Both the position numbers and the translations under genes were made by a program. The notes below the pieces were generated by a model. It searched no databases and was not told where the DNA came from. It worked only from the letters and a program-made list of their open reading frames with translations. Shown one piece after another: positions 7,649-16,662 of a stretch of 42,325 bases of DNA. The stretch's first letter is position 1; every line of letters begins with the position of its first letter. The stretch comes from an uncultured Oscillospiraceae bacterium. Lineage in GTDB: Bacteria > Bacillota > Clostridia > Oscillospirales > Acutalibacteraceae. The stretch lies in contig URCA01000031.1 in assembly GCA_900546265.1 (NCBI GenBank), positions 1-42,325 of the forward strand, read 5' to 3'.

Positions 7649-7659
7649 AACGCTATAGA
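7649..7659 (+). promoter_or_regulatory. Promoter-like motif upstream of ypeB
   Basis: AACGCTATAGA lies 48 nt before the ypeB start. The same 11-mer, with ATCCG exactly 13 nt upstream of it, also precedes spoVAF. Both genes belong to the forespore, so a shared sporulation sigma-factor element is inferred; the match to the known sigma-G consensus is weak. Confidence 0.3.
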
Positions 7660-7707
7660 CGTATATTGGTAATACCTCTCAACTGCAATGGAAAGGCTGG
7701 ATTAACA

Positions 7708-9042
7708 ATGGGAAAGACCTCATCCTTAAGCCGCCGGGGCGTTGTCCGGCTCATCAGCTTCAACGTGGCGCTGATTGTGGCGCTGACGGCCGGCACCATC
7801 ACCGGGTATACAGCCGCCCGCCGTCACCGCACCACCATCGAATACACCTACCAGCGGGCGCTGGGCGAACTGACGGATTATTTGGGCAATCTGGACATCA
7901 CGCTGGAAAAGGGCAAATACGCCTCCACGGCCAGTCAGCTGCAGGGCCTTTCCTCCAAGCTGTGGCGGGAGGCCGGCTTTGCCAAGGAAACGCTGGGGCA
8001 GCTTCCCGTTAACGGTTCGGAACTGGCGGGCACCTATAAATTTTTGTCGCAGGTCGGCGATTTCTGCATGGTTTTATCCAACCGGGTGGCCGCGGGGGGC
8101 AGCATTACCGATGAGGAAACCGCCTCTATGAAGGCTCTGGCCGCCTATTCCCACAAGGTGTATAACCAGGTGGCGGGCATGCAGAACCAGGCCCAGGCCG
8201 GGCTGCTGGCCTTTGATGACGCGGCGCAGGCCGCCGAAGTCGCCGCTCCCAATGTCAACAGTGGCTTCCACGATATGGAGGAGGGCTTCGAGGACTATCC
8301 CACGCTGATTTACGACGGCCCCTTCTCCGATCACATTCAGCAGCAGGAGCCGAAGCTGCTCAAGGGCAAAGCCGCCGTCAGCGGCGATGCCGCTTTGTCC
8401 AAGGCCAGCCACTGGTATTCCGGCAAGCTGCAGGCCGCCGGCGACATGGGCGGGACGATCCCCTGCTACTCCTTCACCGGCGACAACTTCCGCATCAACG
8501 TGACCAAAGCGGGCGGTTTTGTCCAGTATTTCATCCATTCCCGCCCCATCGGGGAAGGCCGCCTGACGATCGAGGAAGCCCTGCAAATGGGCGATCGGGT
8601 CATGAACGAGAACGACCTGCCGGGGTTTGTTCAGCGGTACTATAGCCTGAACAACGGCGTGCTGACCATCAATTATGCCTACGCGCCGAATGGCGTGATA
8701 TTCTACCCCGATCTCATCAAGGTGGGGATCGCCATGGACAACGGGCAGGCAGTGTCCTTCGACGCCACCGGTTACCTGATGAATCACACCTCCCGCACCC
8801 TGCCCAAGGCCGCCCTCACGGCGGAACAGGCCAAGGACAAGCTCAGCCCGCTGCTGACCGTTACCGGCGCCGCCAAACAGGTGGTGGTGCCCTCCGAGAG
8901 CCTGAATGAAACCTATTGCTACGAATTCACCTGCCAGGGCGAGGATAACGAGCAGGTGCTGGTCTATATCGACTGCCAGACCGGCCTGGAGGAGCAAATC
9001 TTGATTTTACTCAAGGATGAAACCGGCGTTTTGGCCATGTAA
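7708..9042 (+). CDS. ypeB: Germination protein YpeB
   Basis: YpeB is a spore protein needed to localise and stabilise the cortex-lytic enzyme SleB, with which it is usually co-transcribed. The 444-residue product has a single N-terminal membrane segment (about 14-31), a long helical N-domain, and repeated PepSY-like units in the C-terminal half (for example LTIEEALQMGDRVM and LTAEQAKDKLSPLL). The ATG at 7708 follows AAAGG. An open frame extends further upstream but has no ribosome-binding site and runs through the citrate synthase terminator. No sleB is adjacent, which is unusual. Expression in the forespore is expected from the family. Confidence 0.88.
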   Translation: MGKTSSLSRRGVVRLISFNVALIVALTAGTITGYTAARRHRTTIEYTYQRALGELTDYLGNLDITLEKGKYASTASQLQGLSSKLWREAGFAKETLGQLPVNGSELAGTYKFLSQVGDFCMVLSNRVAAGGSITDEETASMKALAAYSHKVYNQVAGMQNQAQAGLLAFDDAAQAAEVAAPNVNSGFHDMEEGFEDYPTLIYDGPFSDHIQQQEPKLLKGKAAVSGDAALSKASHWYSGKLQAAGDMGGTIPCYSFTGDNFRINVTKAGGFVQYFIHSRPIGEGRLTIEEALQMGDRVMNENDLPGFVQRYYSLNNGVLTINYAYAPNGVIFYPDLIKVGIAMDNGQAVSFDATGYLMNHTSRTLPKAALTAEQAKDKLSPLLTVTGAAKQVVVPSESLNETYCYEFTCQGEDNEQVLVYIDCQTGLEEQILILLKDETGVLAM

Positions 9043-9082
9043 AAATACCCGGCGCTTTCGTTTTGAAAGCGCCGGGTATTTT
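9042..9082. terminator. Bidirectional terminator between ypeB and the FAD dehydrogenase
   Basis: A perfect 18-bp stem (9042-9059 with 9065-9082) with a 5-nt loop and A/T tracts at both ends serves the two converging genes. Confidence 0.93.
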
Positions 9083-9089
9083 AAGAACG

Positions 9090-10493
9090 TTATCGGGAGG
9101 CGATGTCCCGGGCCACCACGACGCCGGTCACGCTGGCCTGCATCAGACCGCGGGTGATGCCGGCACCGTCGCCGATGGCATACAGACCATCGACGGCGGT
9201 TTCGAAATGGTTGTCCACCGCCACCTTGGAGGAATAGAATTTGACCTCCACCCCATACAGCAGGGTGTTTTTGGAATACAGGCCGGGCGCCACCTTGTCA
9301 AACGCCTTCATGGCCTCGATGAGGCTGGTCAGATGCCGGTGGGGCAGCACGAAGGACAAATCGCCCGGCACGGCGGTTTTCAGGGTAGGCACCGTGGTGG
9401 AACGGCTCAGCCGGGAAGCGTCGGTGCGCCGCCCCTGGAGAAGATCGCCCAGCCGCTGCACCATGATCCCGCCGCCGGTCAGCATATTCCCCAGCTGGGC
9501 GATATAGCGGCCGTATTCGATGGGGCGGTTAAACGGCTCGGTAAACCGGGAGGACACCAGCATGGCAAAGTTGGTATTGGCGGTGCGGCGCTCCTCCTCC
9601 GCGTAGGAGTGGCCGTTGACCACGGCAATCCCGCCCTGGTAATGCTCCTCGCTGACGATCCCGCCGGGGTTCATACAAAAGGTGCGCACCTTGTTCTCGA
9701 ACGTATCACTGTAGTATACCATTTTCGCTTCATACAAATGGGCGGTCAGGTGATCCATCACCGAATTGGGCACCTCCACGCGCACGCCGATATCCACTTC
9801 GTTGTTCTTCGTGTCAATACCGTTGTCGTGAGCCACGTGATTCAGCCAGTCGGCGCCGCCCCGTCCGGGCGCGGCCACCACATAGCCGGCTTCCACCGAC
9901 TCCGGCTCCTGCCCCTTGGTGCACAAAACCACGCCGGTCACCCGGCCGTTCTCGATGTGCAGAGACTGGGCCCGGGTCAGCTCCCGGAAGGTAAAGCCCG
10001 GCTGCTCGATTAGATAGCGGTACATATTGCGCAGCGTCTCAAAGCTGTATTCGGTACCCATATGCCGCACTGGGCATTTCACCAGATGGATGTTGTGGCG
10101 GCTGCATTCGTAGTCGATTTCCTCGACCTTTTTGTCGTTGAGACCATGCACCTTGTCGGGCGCGCCGAAACGGGTGTACTGGGAATCGGCGTACCGAATA
10201 AACTCCCGCGCTTCCTCGGCCGACATATAATCGACGATATTGCCGCCCACCTCTTCGGACAGCGACAGCTTGCCGTCCGAGAAAGCGCCGGCCCCCGACC
10301 AGCCGCTCATAATATTGCAGGGCTGGCAGTGCACGCAGCGGCCGGTCTTGCGCGCCGGGCAGTTCCGCCGATCGATCGTCAAGCCCTCGTCCACCAGCAG
10401 CACATCCAGCTGCGGTGCTTTATCCTTCAGTTCCAGAGCAGTAAAAATGCCGGCAGGTCCGGCGCCCACAATGACAACGTCGTATCGCGACAT
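9090..10493 (-). CDS. NAD(P)/FAD-dependent dehydrogenase (COG2509 family)
   Basis: A 467-residue flavoprotein of the uncharacterised COG2509 dehydrogenase family. The N-terminus has the FAD-binding GAGPAG motif (residues 10-15). A cluster of four cysteines follows (C45, C53, C56, C59; CPARKTGRCVHCQPC), a hallmark of this family that may bind a metal or act in redox chemistry. The C-terminus carries the second FAD contact (GLYAIGDGAG). It is cytoplasmic with no membrane segment. The ATG start is preceded by AGGAG with good spacing and by a near-consensus promoter. The gene stands alone; substrate unknown. Confidence 0.88.
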   Translation of the reverse strand: MSRYDVVIVGAGPAGIFTALELKDKAPQLDVLLVDEGLTIDRRNCPARKTGRCVHCQPCNIMSGWSGAGAFSDGKLSLSEEVGGNIVDYMSAEEAREFIRYADSQYTRFGAPDKVHGLNDKKVEEIDYECSRHNIHLVKCPVRHMGTEYSFETLRNMYRYLIEQPGFTFRELTRAQSLHIENGRVTGVVLCTKGQEPESVEAGYVVAAPGRGGADWLNHVAHDNGIDTKNNEVDIGVRVEVPNSVMDHLTAHLYEAKMVYYSDTFENKVRTFCMNPGGIVSEEHYQGGIAVVNGHSYAEEERRTANTNFAMLVSSRFTEPFNRPIEYGRYIAQLGNMLTGGGIMVQRLGDLLQGRRTDASRLSRSTTVPTLKTAVPGDLSFVLPHRHLTSLIEAMKAFDKVAPGLYSKNTLLYGVEVKFYSSKVAVDNHFETAVDGLYAIGDGAGITRGLMQASVTGVVVARDIASR

Positions 10494-10547
10494 ACTTTTC
10501 TCTCCTATTCTCGCATTCGCCGGGTCGGTATCGGCCCAAACTTATTT

Positions 10548-10576
10548 ATTGTACTAGATAATTCCCGTTTTGTCAA
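10548..10576 (-). promoter_or_regulatory. Promoter of the COG2509 dehydrogenase
   Basis: On the minus strand TTGACA (10571-10576), 17 nt spacer, TACAAT (10548-10553). The -35 is perfect and the -10 has five of six bases. Confidence 0.8.
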
Positions 10577-10703
10577 TCATCTTGCAGCGAAAAACCGACG
10601 AAAAACCGTCATCATAAAAATACGGGGCAAGACTGCAAACCCGGACAAATTTTATGAGCTCCGCCGCGCTGTACTCGCTGGCATTAATTTTTATACCCGT
10701 TCA

Positions 10704-11675
10704 TCACCCATTTTCCTGGAATTGCCGATACCCCGTGGCCGGATCCACCAGATTCAGCAAGGGATCGCCGGCAACATACCGCCGCAGGTTTTCTGCGCAT
10801 AAACGCACGATTCGCCGCTGTGTCTGACGCATGTGATACCAGCCAGAAATATGCGGCGTGATGACGGCGTTCGGCAGCGTCCACAGGGGATGATCGGCGG
10901 GAAGCGGTTCCGGGTCGGTAACATCCAGCCCCGCCCCCGCCAGGCGGCCGCTGCGCAGGGCGTCGCAAAGCGCCTGGGTGTCAACGGCGGTGCCTCTCCC
11001 CCCATTGAGCAGGAAGGCGCCGCGCTTCATGAGCGCCAGGCGTCGGGCGGAAAACAGGGCGGCGGTCTCCCGCGTTCCCGGCAGGCACAGAACCACCACA
11101 TCCGCCAGCGGCAGAACCTCGTCCAGCTTATCCGCCGTCACCAGCCGCTCGGCGTAAGGCGGCGTCTCCCCCGCGTGCCGGCGCACGCCGATAACGCGGC
11201 CACCCAGCACGTGAACGCTCCGGGCATAGCAGCTGCCGATATCTCCCAGTCCCACGACCAGAAACACCGCGTCCGCAATTCCCGTCACCGTCCCCTCGTC
11301 CCGCCAAAGCTTGTCCTGCTGGTTGTCCCGATACAGGTGCAGTTTTTTCATCAGCTCCAGCGTCATGGCCAGCAGATGCTCCGAAACCGCCGGGCCATAG
11401 GCTCCCGTGGCGTTGGTCAGCTGCACGCCCTCCGGCAGCACGCCGGGCTGCAGATAGAGATCCGCCCCCGCGCTGTTGAGCTGCAGCCATCGGAGCCGGA
11501 TGGCCTCCCGCAGGACGCTTCGGGGTACGTTGCCGAGTATCACCTCCGCGTCGCGCAGGCCGTCGGCCGGGATTTCCCGCGGCTGCGCAAAAAGCAGCCG
11601 GTAACCGGGTGCCGCCTGCTCCAGCAGCCGCTTGTCCTCATCCTCCACGGGTATTACCGATACAATGGTTTTCAT
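10704..11675 (-). CDS. D-2-hydroxyacid dehydrogenase (NAD-binding)
   Basis: A 323-residue NAD(P)-dependent dehydrogenase that would reduce a 2-keto acid to a D-2-hydroxyacid or act in reverse. The Rossmann motif GLGDIG is at 142-147. The catalytic set is visible as NGGRG (Arg), DPEPLP (Glu) and TPHISG (His). The N-terminal catalytic domain is divergent, so substrate cannot be named; glyoxylate/hydroxypyruvate or phosphoglycerate-type activities are possible. It lies 31 nt downstream of the MATE gene on the same strand and is probably co-transcribed from the promoter at 13.1 kb. RBS AAAGGA. Confidence 0.88.
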   Translation of the reverse strand: MKTIVSVIPVEDEDKRLLEQAAPGYRLLFAQPREIPADGLRDAEVILGNVPRSVLREAIRLRWLQLNSAGADLYLQPGVLPEGVQLTNATGAYGPAVSEHLLAMTLELMKKLHLYRDNQQDKLWRDEGTVTGIADAVFLVVGLGDIGSCYARSVHVLGGRVIGVRRHAGETPPYAERLVTADKLDEVLPLADVVVLCLPGTRETAALFSARRLALMKRGAFLLNGGRGTAVDTQALCDALRSGRLAGAGLDVTDPEPLPADHPLWTLPNAVITPHISGWYHMRQTQRRIVRLCAENLRRYVAGDPLLNLVDPATGYRQFQENG

Positions 11676-11706
11676 GTTTCCGGCATCCTTTCTCTCTTCC
11701 GCCGGT

Positions 11707-13068
11707 CTATTCGGCGGGACGGGTCAACTGGCGGATCCAGCCGCCGCGGTTGACCTTGACCGCCGCCACCGCGCATTTCAGAATCTGATCGCTTTTCAGG
11801 CAGATGAACACCATCAGCGGCGGCAGGTGAAAAACAAACGCCGCCAGCGCCGAGGAGGGCAGCACCACCCCCCACATAAAAATCAGATCGTTAAACAGGA
11901 CAAATCGCGTGTCCCCGCCGCCTCGGACAATGCCGGTAAGCACCGCCATTTGGTAGGAGGTGCCCACCACCGTCACCGACAACACGGCGATAAACGCCAG
12001 CGCCAGGCTGCGGGACTCCGGGGTGATGGCGTAGAAGCTGAGCACAAAATCCCGGCAGAGAAATAGTGCCGCCCCAGTCGCCAGCCCCAGCAGCAGGAAC
12101 AGCAGCTGCATGGTCTTGGCGTACTGCCGGACCTTATCCAGTTTACCCTCCCCCACGGTTTTGCCGATCAAGACCGCCGATGCGCTGGCCGCACCGTAGC
12201 TGAGAACTGTCAAAATCTGAAATACCGTGGTGGCAATGCTGTTGGCCGTCACCGCTGTTTTGCCGAGATGCCCCAATATAGCCGTCTGGATCGCCATGGC
12301 GATCCCCCAGGAGGCGTTGGAAAGAATGACCGGCGCCCCGCTGCGAAAATAGTCCCGGCCTATCCCTTTATCCAGCCGAAACACATCGGCCAGTCGGAAA
12401 GAGAGCTTCTTATCTCTAAACCGCACATATAGGATCGTCACCAGGCATTCCACCGCGCGGGCTGCCAGCGTGGCAATGGCCGCGCCCCTCACGCCCAGGC
12501 GGGGCGCGCCGAAATGTCCATAGATGAGGATATAATTGAGGCAGGTATTAATGACCAGCGTGGTCAGGGACACCAGAAAGCCGATGCGCACCGTCTCCAC
12601 CCCTCGCAGGGAACAGAGCAGGACATTCGTCACCGCAAACAGCGGATAGGTAAAGCAGATAATCCGCAGATACTTGACCCCTTCGGCAATCAGGGAGGCG
12701 TCGTTGGTCAACAGCCCCAGCACCGCGCCGGGGAACAGGAAGACCACCGCCGCCAGCGCCAGAGATGCCAGCACCCCGCACCACAGCCCGATCCCCACCG
12801 TGCGGCGAATCGGGCCGGTCTGTCCTTTGCCCCAATACTGGGCGGATAGAACGATGATCCCTTCCCCCACGCCCATAACGATCATCTGCAGCAAAAATTG
12901 AATTTGGTTGACCAGGGCCACCCCGGCCAACGAAGTCTCGCCGTAGGCCCCCAGCATGATATTATCCGCCAGATTGACGCTGAATACTATCAAATTCTGC
13001 AGTGCAATCGTGCCGGTCAGCCGGAAAAATGTGGTATAAAAACGCGTGTCCTTTACCAAAACAGCCAT
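11707..13068 (-). CDS. MATE family efflux transporter
   Basis: A 453-residue polytopic membrane protein with the two-fold repeated six-helix layout of MATE exporters, which use ion gradients to expel drugs or metabolites. Family features include the N-terminal ADNIMLGAYGE and NQIQF segments, GVRGAAIAT near the middle, and the second-half GIVRGGGDTRF motif. GGGGAG precedes the ATG start. It is the first gene of a two-gene unit with the 2-hydroxyacid dehydrogenase and has its own promoter in the 3-prime end of the DUF368 gene. Substrate unknown. Confidence 0.9.
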   Translation of the reverse strand: MAVLVKDTRFYTTFFRLTGTIALQNLIVFSVNLADNIMLGAYGETSLAGVALVNQIQFLLQMIVMGVGEGIIVLSAQYWGKGQTGPIRRTVGIGLWCGVLASLALAAVVFLFPGAVLGLLTNDASLIAEGVKYLRIICFTYPLFAVTNVLLCSLRGVETVRIGFLVSLTTLVINTCLNYILIYGHFGAPRLGVRGAAIATLAARAVECLVTILYVRFRDKKLSFRLADVFRLDKGIGRDYFRSGAPVILSNASWGIAMAIQTAILGHLGKTAVTANSIATTVFQILTVLSYGAASASAVLIGKTVGEGKLDKVRQYAKTMQLLFLLLGLATGAALFLCRDFVLSFYAITPESRSLALAFIAVLSVTVVGTSYQMAVLTGIVRGGGDTRFVLFNDLIFMWGVVLPSSALAAFVFHLPPLMVFICLKSDQILKCAVAAVKVNRGGWIRQLTRPAE

Positions 13069-13091
13069 CTGCCACTCCCCATTCCGGGGAC

Positions 13092-13120
13092 ATTATACCA
13101 CTAACCCCCTCTTGATTCAA
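13092..13120 (-). promoter_or_regulatory. Promoter of the MATE/2-hydroxyacid dehydrogenase unit
   Basis: On the minus strand TTGAAT (13115-13120), 17 nt, TATAAT (13092-13097) with a TGG extended -10. It overlaps the 3-prime end of the upstream DUF368 gene. Confidence 0.75.
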
Positions 13121-13982
13121 TCGGCAGCCCTTGCGCGTCCTGCGCATGGGTTTTCAAGCGGAGGAGATACCAGGACAGCAGGCAGCCCACCGCCCCCAGG
13201 AGCACCGCCATGGCCGACGGCAGATCCGCCCTAAGGGGCGGAATCACCGGGAAGACCGAACCCAGAAGCAGCCCAGCCACCAGGAAGCTGACCAAGCCGT
13301 AAGCCTTCCGGTACAGCCATTGAATGATTTTGGCAAACAGGAGGACGAACGTGCCGAACCCGATGGCAAAGGGGATGAGCCGGGGAATATCCACCGTGCG
13401 GATGATGTCCAGGACCGTGTCATACAGCCCGGCCCCCATCAGCAGGAAGGAGGAACTAACGCCCGGCACGATGGTGCCGAACCCCTGTACGGCCCCGCAA
13501 ATCAACAGGATGGGAAAGGTAAGCCCCTCCTCCCCACCGGTATAGACGAACAAATGAGCAAAGGACAGCCAAATCGTCCCGGCCGTCGCCGCCAGCATGA
13601 GGAGCAGATACCACCAGCGGAACCCCTGCCGTCTCGCGGTGTGAAAAACCGAAGGGAGCGTCCCGGCCATCAGACCGACGAACAGGCACCGGGTGGCCAC
13701 GTTGTAATGGCCAAAAAAGTAAGCGATGACCTGACTAAACAGTAAGATACTGGCTCCCGCGCCCAGACAGAGAGGGACTAAGAACTTCATCTTGTTCTTA
13801 AAATCTCGGTAAAAATGGGCGACGGCGTCCGTTATGGGGTCGTAAAGATTAAACACCACCGCGATCGCGCCGCCGCTGACCCCCGGCGCTATGGAGCCAA
13901 TCCCGATCAAAAAACCGGTTGCCAGCGTGTTCCAGAAGCCAGGATAGACCGCCTCCGTTTTATCCGCGCCTGTATGTGGCAT
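13101..13982 (-). CDS. DUF368 membrane protein (PopT-like undecaprenyl phosphate translocase family)
   Basis: A 293-residue polytopic membrane protein of the DUF368 family, members of which return undecaprenyl phosphate across the membrane for reuse in cell-wall synthesis. Visible are the N-terminal GIGSIAPGVSGGAIAV signature and a second, related GTIVPGVSSSFLLM segment, consistent with the inverted repeat of this family. The start is placed at ATG 13982 because AAAGGAGAGG lies directly upstream; the in-frame ATG at 14000 would put that ribosome-binding site inside the gene. The MATE gene follows after 32 nt. The transport role is from the family, not from this sequence. Confidence 0.88.
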   Translation of the reverse strand: MPHTGADKTEAVYPGFWNTLATGFLIGIGSIAPGVSGGAIAVVFNLYDPITDAVAHFYRDFKNKMKFLVPLCLGAGASILLFSQVIAYFFGHYNVATRCLFVGLMAGTLPSVFHTARRQGFRWWYLLLMLAATAGTIWLSFAHLFVYTGGEEGLTFPILLICGAVQGFGTIVPGVSSSFLLMGAGLYDTVLDIIRTVDIPRLIPFAIGFGTFVLLFAKIIQWLYRKAYGLVSFLVAGLLLGSVFPVIPPLRADLPSAMAVLLGAVGCLLSWYLLRLKTHAQDAQGLPIESRGG

Positions 13983-14003
13983 AGTTTCCTCTCCTTTCAT
14001 GGA

Positions 14004-14032
14004 TTGACACCGTTTTTTCTTTTCTCTATAAT
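14004..14032 (+). promoter_or_regulatory. Perfect consensus sigma-A promoter of the GH32 gene
   Basis: TTGACA (14004-14009), 17 nt, TATAAT (14027-14032). Predicted start of transcription about 14039, leaving a leader of about 63 nt. ATCATA / TATGAT inverted arms lie in the leader. Confidence 0.88.
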
Positions 14033-14101
14033 GAAATCATATCTTCCCCCTCTTTGGTTTATGATAAGACCGTAAAGTTTTTTGAAAGAAGGCGACGATC
14101 T

Positions 14102-15655
14102 ATGCAGCTTCATTGTGAACAGCCCTTCCTCGAGTGCCCCGTCAGTTACACCGCCCGCAGCAAGCGTCTGGAGTTTCTGGACGGCGACACGCTGGTGTAT
14201 GACCTGGATATCCCGCTGGATCCCCTGCATCCCGACTATGTTGTGTATCTTCCCATCCGGCATCTGCTGGGCCGCACGCTGACGCTGCGCACCGTTCCGG
14301 AAATGCCGCTCACCCTGCGCCAGACGGCTGAGGACGAGGCGCCCCGTGCCTCCCGCCTGCGCCCCAAATTCCACTACACCGCCAAACAGGGCTGGTTGAA
14401 CGATCCCAACGGCTTGTGCACGGTGGACGGGACATACCATCTGTTCTACCAGTACAACCCCGCTTCTAGCAATTGGGGCAACATGCACTGGGGGCACGCG
14501 GTCAGCACCGATCTCCTCCGCTGGGAGGAGAGGGAACCCGCCCTGTACCCGGACGAGCTGGGCACCATGTTTTCCGGCAGCGCCGTGGTGGATTTCGATA
14601 ACCGCTCCGGCCTGGGCGACGGAATCCGGCCGCCCTTGCTGCTGTATTACACGGCGGCCGGCGGCGCAAGCGCGCTGTCCGCTGAAAAAAAAGCCAGCCA
14701 GTGCCTGGCCTACAGCACGGACGGCGGCTTGACCTTCCGCAAATATGAGGGCAACCCGATTATCCCCTATTTCGCCGAGGAAAACCGAGATCCCAAGGTT
14801 ATTTATCACCCTGAAACCGATCGCTACATCCTGGCGTTGTTTCTGAATAAGCACGATTACGGCCTGTTCGCCTCGGACAACCTGCTGGACTGGTCGCTTC
14901 TGCAGGTGATCGCCATCGATGAGGACTGGGAGTGTCCCGATTTTTATCCTCTCCCGCTGGACAGGGACGGCACGAATATCAAATGGGTGCTCATCGGCGC
15001 TTATGACCGGTACCTGGTGGGCAGCTTCGACGGCTACAGCTTCCGTGCGGAACAGAGCGCGGGCCGTCTGCATGTCGGCAACGCCAGCTATGCCGCCCAG
15101 TCCTGGTTCAATCTCCGAGAGGGCGACAGCCGCCGGGTGCGGATCGCCTGGAATAACCACGCGCTGCCCGCGGCCCCGTTCAATATGAGCATGAACATCC
15201 CCTGTGAAATGACCCTGCGCACGGTGGGCGATCGCATGGTTCTTTGCGCCAACCCCATCGCCGAATTGCGCGATCTCTATCAGGAAATCCATCAAACGGA
15301 CTCCCGCCCTCTCCCCTGCCGCGAAACGCTGCGGGAGGCCGGCTACGACCTGCAAATCGAGTTGAGCGGCGACGCGGCCGGCACCGCGGACATCCGTGTT
15401 TTCGGCCTGCATTGGCATCTGGACTGGAGTAGCGACACGATCTCCTGGGACGATTTTACCGCCCCTCTCTGCCTGGAAAACGGCCGCGCCTCTCTGCGTA
15501 TCCTGCTGGACACCACCGGCGCGGAAGTGTTTATCGGCGGCGGGCAGTGCCTATTGACCTGCGGGCAGATGCTGGATTATAACCTCTGCGATTTGGAGTT
15601 AAGCGGCACCGCCGTATTGGAGCATCTGCAAATTGCCGAACTGAAAGCGGTATAA
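14102..15655 (+). CDS. Glycoside hydrolase family 32 (fructosidase: sucrose, inulin or levan type)
   Basis: A 517-residue enzyme that would hydrolyse beta-fructosides. The GH32 signatures are clear: LNDPNG with the nucleophile Asp, the RDPKV stabiliser motif, and WECPDFY with the acid/base Glu. The C-terminal beta-sandwich ends with DTTGAEVFIGGG. About 85 residues precede the catalytic domain and form an extra N-terminal module. No signal peptide is visible, so the enzyme is cytoplasmic and its substrate must be imported. ATG 14102 follows GAAGG at 10-nt spacing; upstream in-frame TTG codons have no ribosome-binding site. No transporter or regulator gene is adjacent. Confidence 0.92.
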   Translation: MQLHCEQPFLECPVSYTARSKRLEFLDGDTLVYDLDIPLDPLHPDYVVYLPIRHLLGRTLTLRTVPEMPLTLRQTAEDEAPRASRLRPKFHYTAKQGWLNDPNGLCTVDGTYHLFYQYNPASSNWGNMHWGHAVSTDLLRWEEREPALYPDELGTMFSGSAVVDFDNRSGLGDGIRPPLLLYYTAAGGASALSAEKKASQCLAYSTDGGLTFRKYEGNPIIPYFAEENRDPKVIYHPETDRYILALFLNKHDYGLFASDNLLDWSLLQVIAIDEDWECPDFYPLPLDRDGTNIKWVLIGAYDRYLVGSFDGYSFRAEQSAGRLHVGNASYAAQSWFNLREGDSRRVRIAWNNHALPAAPFNMSMNIPCEMTLRTVGDRMVLCANPIAELRDLYQEIHQTDSRPLPCRETLREAGYDLQIELSGDAAGTADIRVFGLHWHLDWSSDTISWDDFTAPLCLENGRASLRILLDTTGAEVFIGGGQCLLTCGQMLDYNLCDLELSGTAVLEHLQIAELKAV

Positions 15656-15692
15656 AAAATGGCTCTGCGGGATTATCCGCAGAGCCATTTTT
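15655..15692. terminator. Bidirectional terminator between GH32 and CmpB genes
   Basis: Stem AAAATGGCTCTGCGG with a matching right arm around a short loop, with A and T tracts on either side, placed between two converging genes. Confidence 0.9.
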
Positions 15693-15726
15693 GAAATTTT
15701 TCCGCCGATACTCCGGCGGTACCGAT

Positions 15727-16641
15727 TTATTTTTTCTTCCGGATATGCAGATGTTCCCTCAGTTCGCTCAGCACGCGGCCGTCCCCGCCCCGTTTCATGG
15801 TGGGGAAAGCCGACAGCATTCGCTTTTGCGTGGGCTTGACCTGCTGCATGAGACCGGTTCGCTTCGCTTGCAGTTCCTCGGCCATATGGCGCAGTCTGTC
15901 CGCGACATCCTCCCGGCCCAAGCCGCGCAACCCATCTAATTTCCCGCGCAGAGACGCCGCCGCTTCCTGCTTCCGGGCAGCATAGCGGTCATAGGCGGCC
16001 TGCAGCTTCAGTTCCACATCCTCGGCGGCCGGCAACTCCAGCCCCTCCAGATGCGCCTTGATGAGCTCACCCAGCTTTTCCATCTGCTCCAGCTTGTTGC
16101 CCAGCGAGCGGGCGATCCGCACGGAAAAGGCGCAGTCCACCAGAAACAGGACGGTAAAGGTAACCGCCAGAACCAGCGGCAAATGAGCGTTCCATCCATA
16201 CAGCTTGCCCACCAGTGACTCGAACAGCGGCTGCACTATGTACACAAAGAAGGTGGCAAGTCCTCCCCAGGCCAGGGAAATGGACAGGCAAATCCGTCCG
16301 CCCAGATTGTATTTATAATGGGAATAATCCCACCAGCGTGCGTGAAACAGCTTTTCCATCAGCCAGGAGGTAATAAACTCCACAGCGGACGCCAACCCCG
16401 CCCCGGCAATGAACACGACCGGCAGCGCAATGGCCAGATTGGACAGACCGTCCCTCACCGGCAGCAGGAAAATCATAATCAGCGTGACCCCGCAACCGTA
16501 AATGGGACACAGCGGGCCGTTCAAAAACCCGCGGTTAATGAAGCGGCGCTCCTGTACCGAGCAGAGAATCGTTTCCATCAGCCAGCCGCAGAAACTGTAA
16601 ATGAAGAAATACAGCAGGGTGTCCGTGAGTGAATAGGGCAT
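15727..16641 (-). CDS. Putative ABC transporter permease, CmpB family (DUF1113)
   Basis: A 304-residue protein. The first about 165 residues hold five hydrophobic helices with family features YFFIYSFCGWLMET, FLNGPLCPIYG and WWDYS. The last about 110 residues form a soluble, highly charged helical tail that probably makes a coiled coil. The family is annotated as a permease in databases, but transport has not been shown for it as far as I know, and no ATPase is nearby. It is the last gene of the glycosyltransferase-pgeF operon, 21 nt after pgeF, and ends at a shared terminator. Confidence 0.8.
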   Translation of the reverse strand: MPYSLTDTLLYFFIYSFCGWLMETILCSVQERRFINRGFLNGPLCPIYGCGVTLIMIFLLPVRDGLSNLAIALPVVFIAGAGLASAVEFITSWLMEKLFHARWWDYSHYKYNLGGRICLSISLAWGGLATFFVYIVQPLFESLVGKLYGWNAHLPLVLAVTFTVLFLVDCAFSVRIARSLGNKLEQMEKLGELIKAHLEGLELPAAEDVELKLQAAYDRYAARKQEAAASLRGKLDGLRGLGREDVADRLRHMAEELQAKRTGLMQQVKPTQKRMLSAFPTMKRGGDGRVLSELREHLHIRKKK

Positions 16642-16662
16642 GACGGCTCACCTTCTCCTCCT

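Noticed and set aside
10577..10700. Small gene or RNA between the FAD and 2-hydroxyacid dehydrogenases
   Set aside because: Only a short tandem CGAAAAACCG repeat is visible; no frame with a ribosome-binding site and no stable RNA structure.
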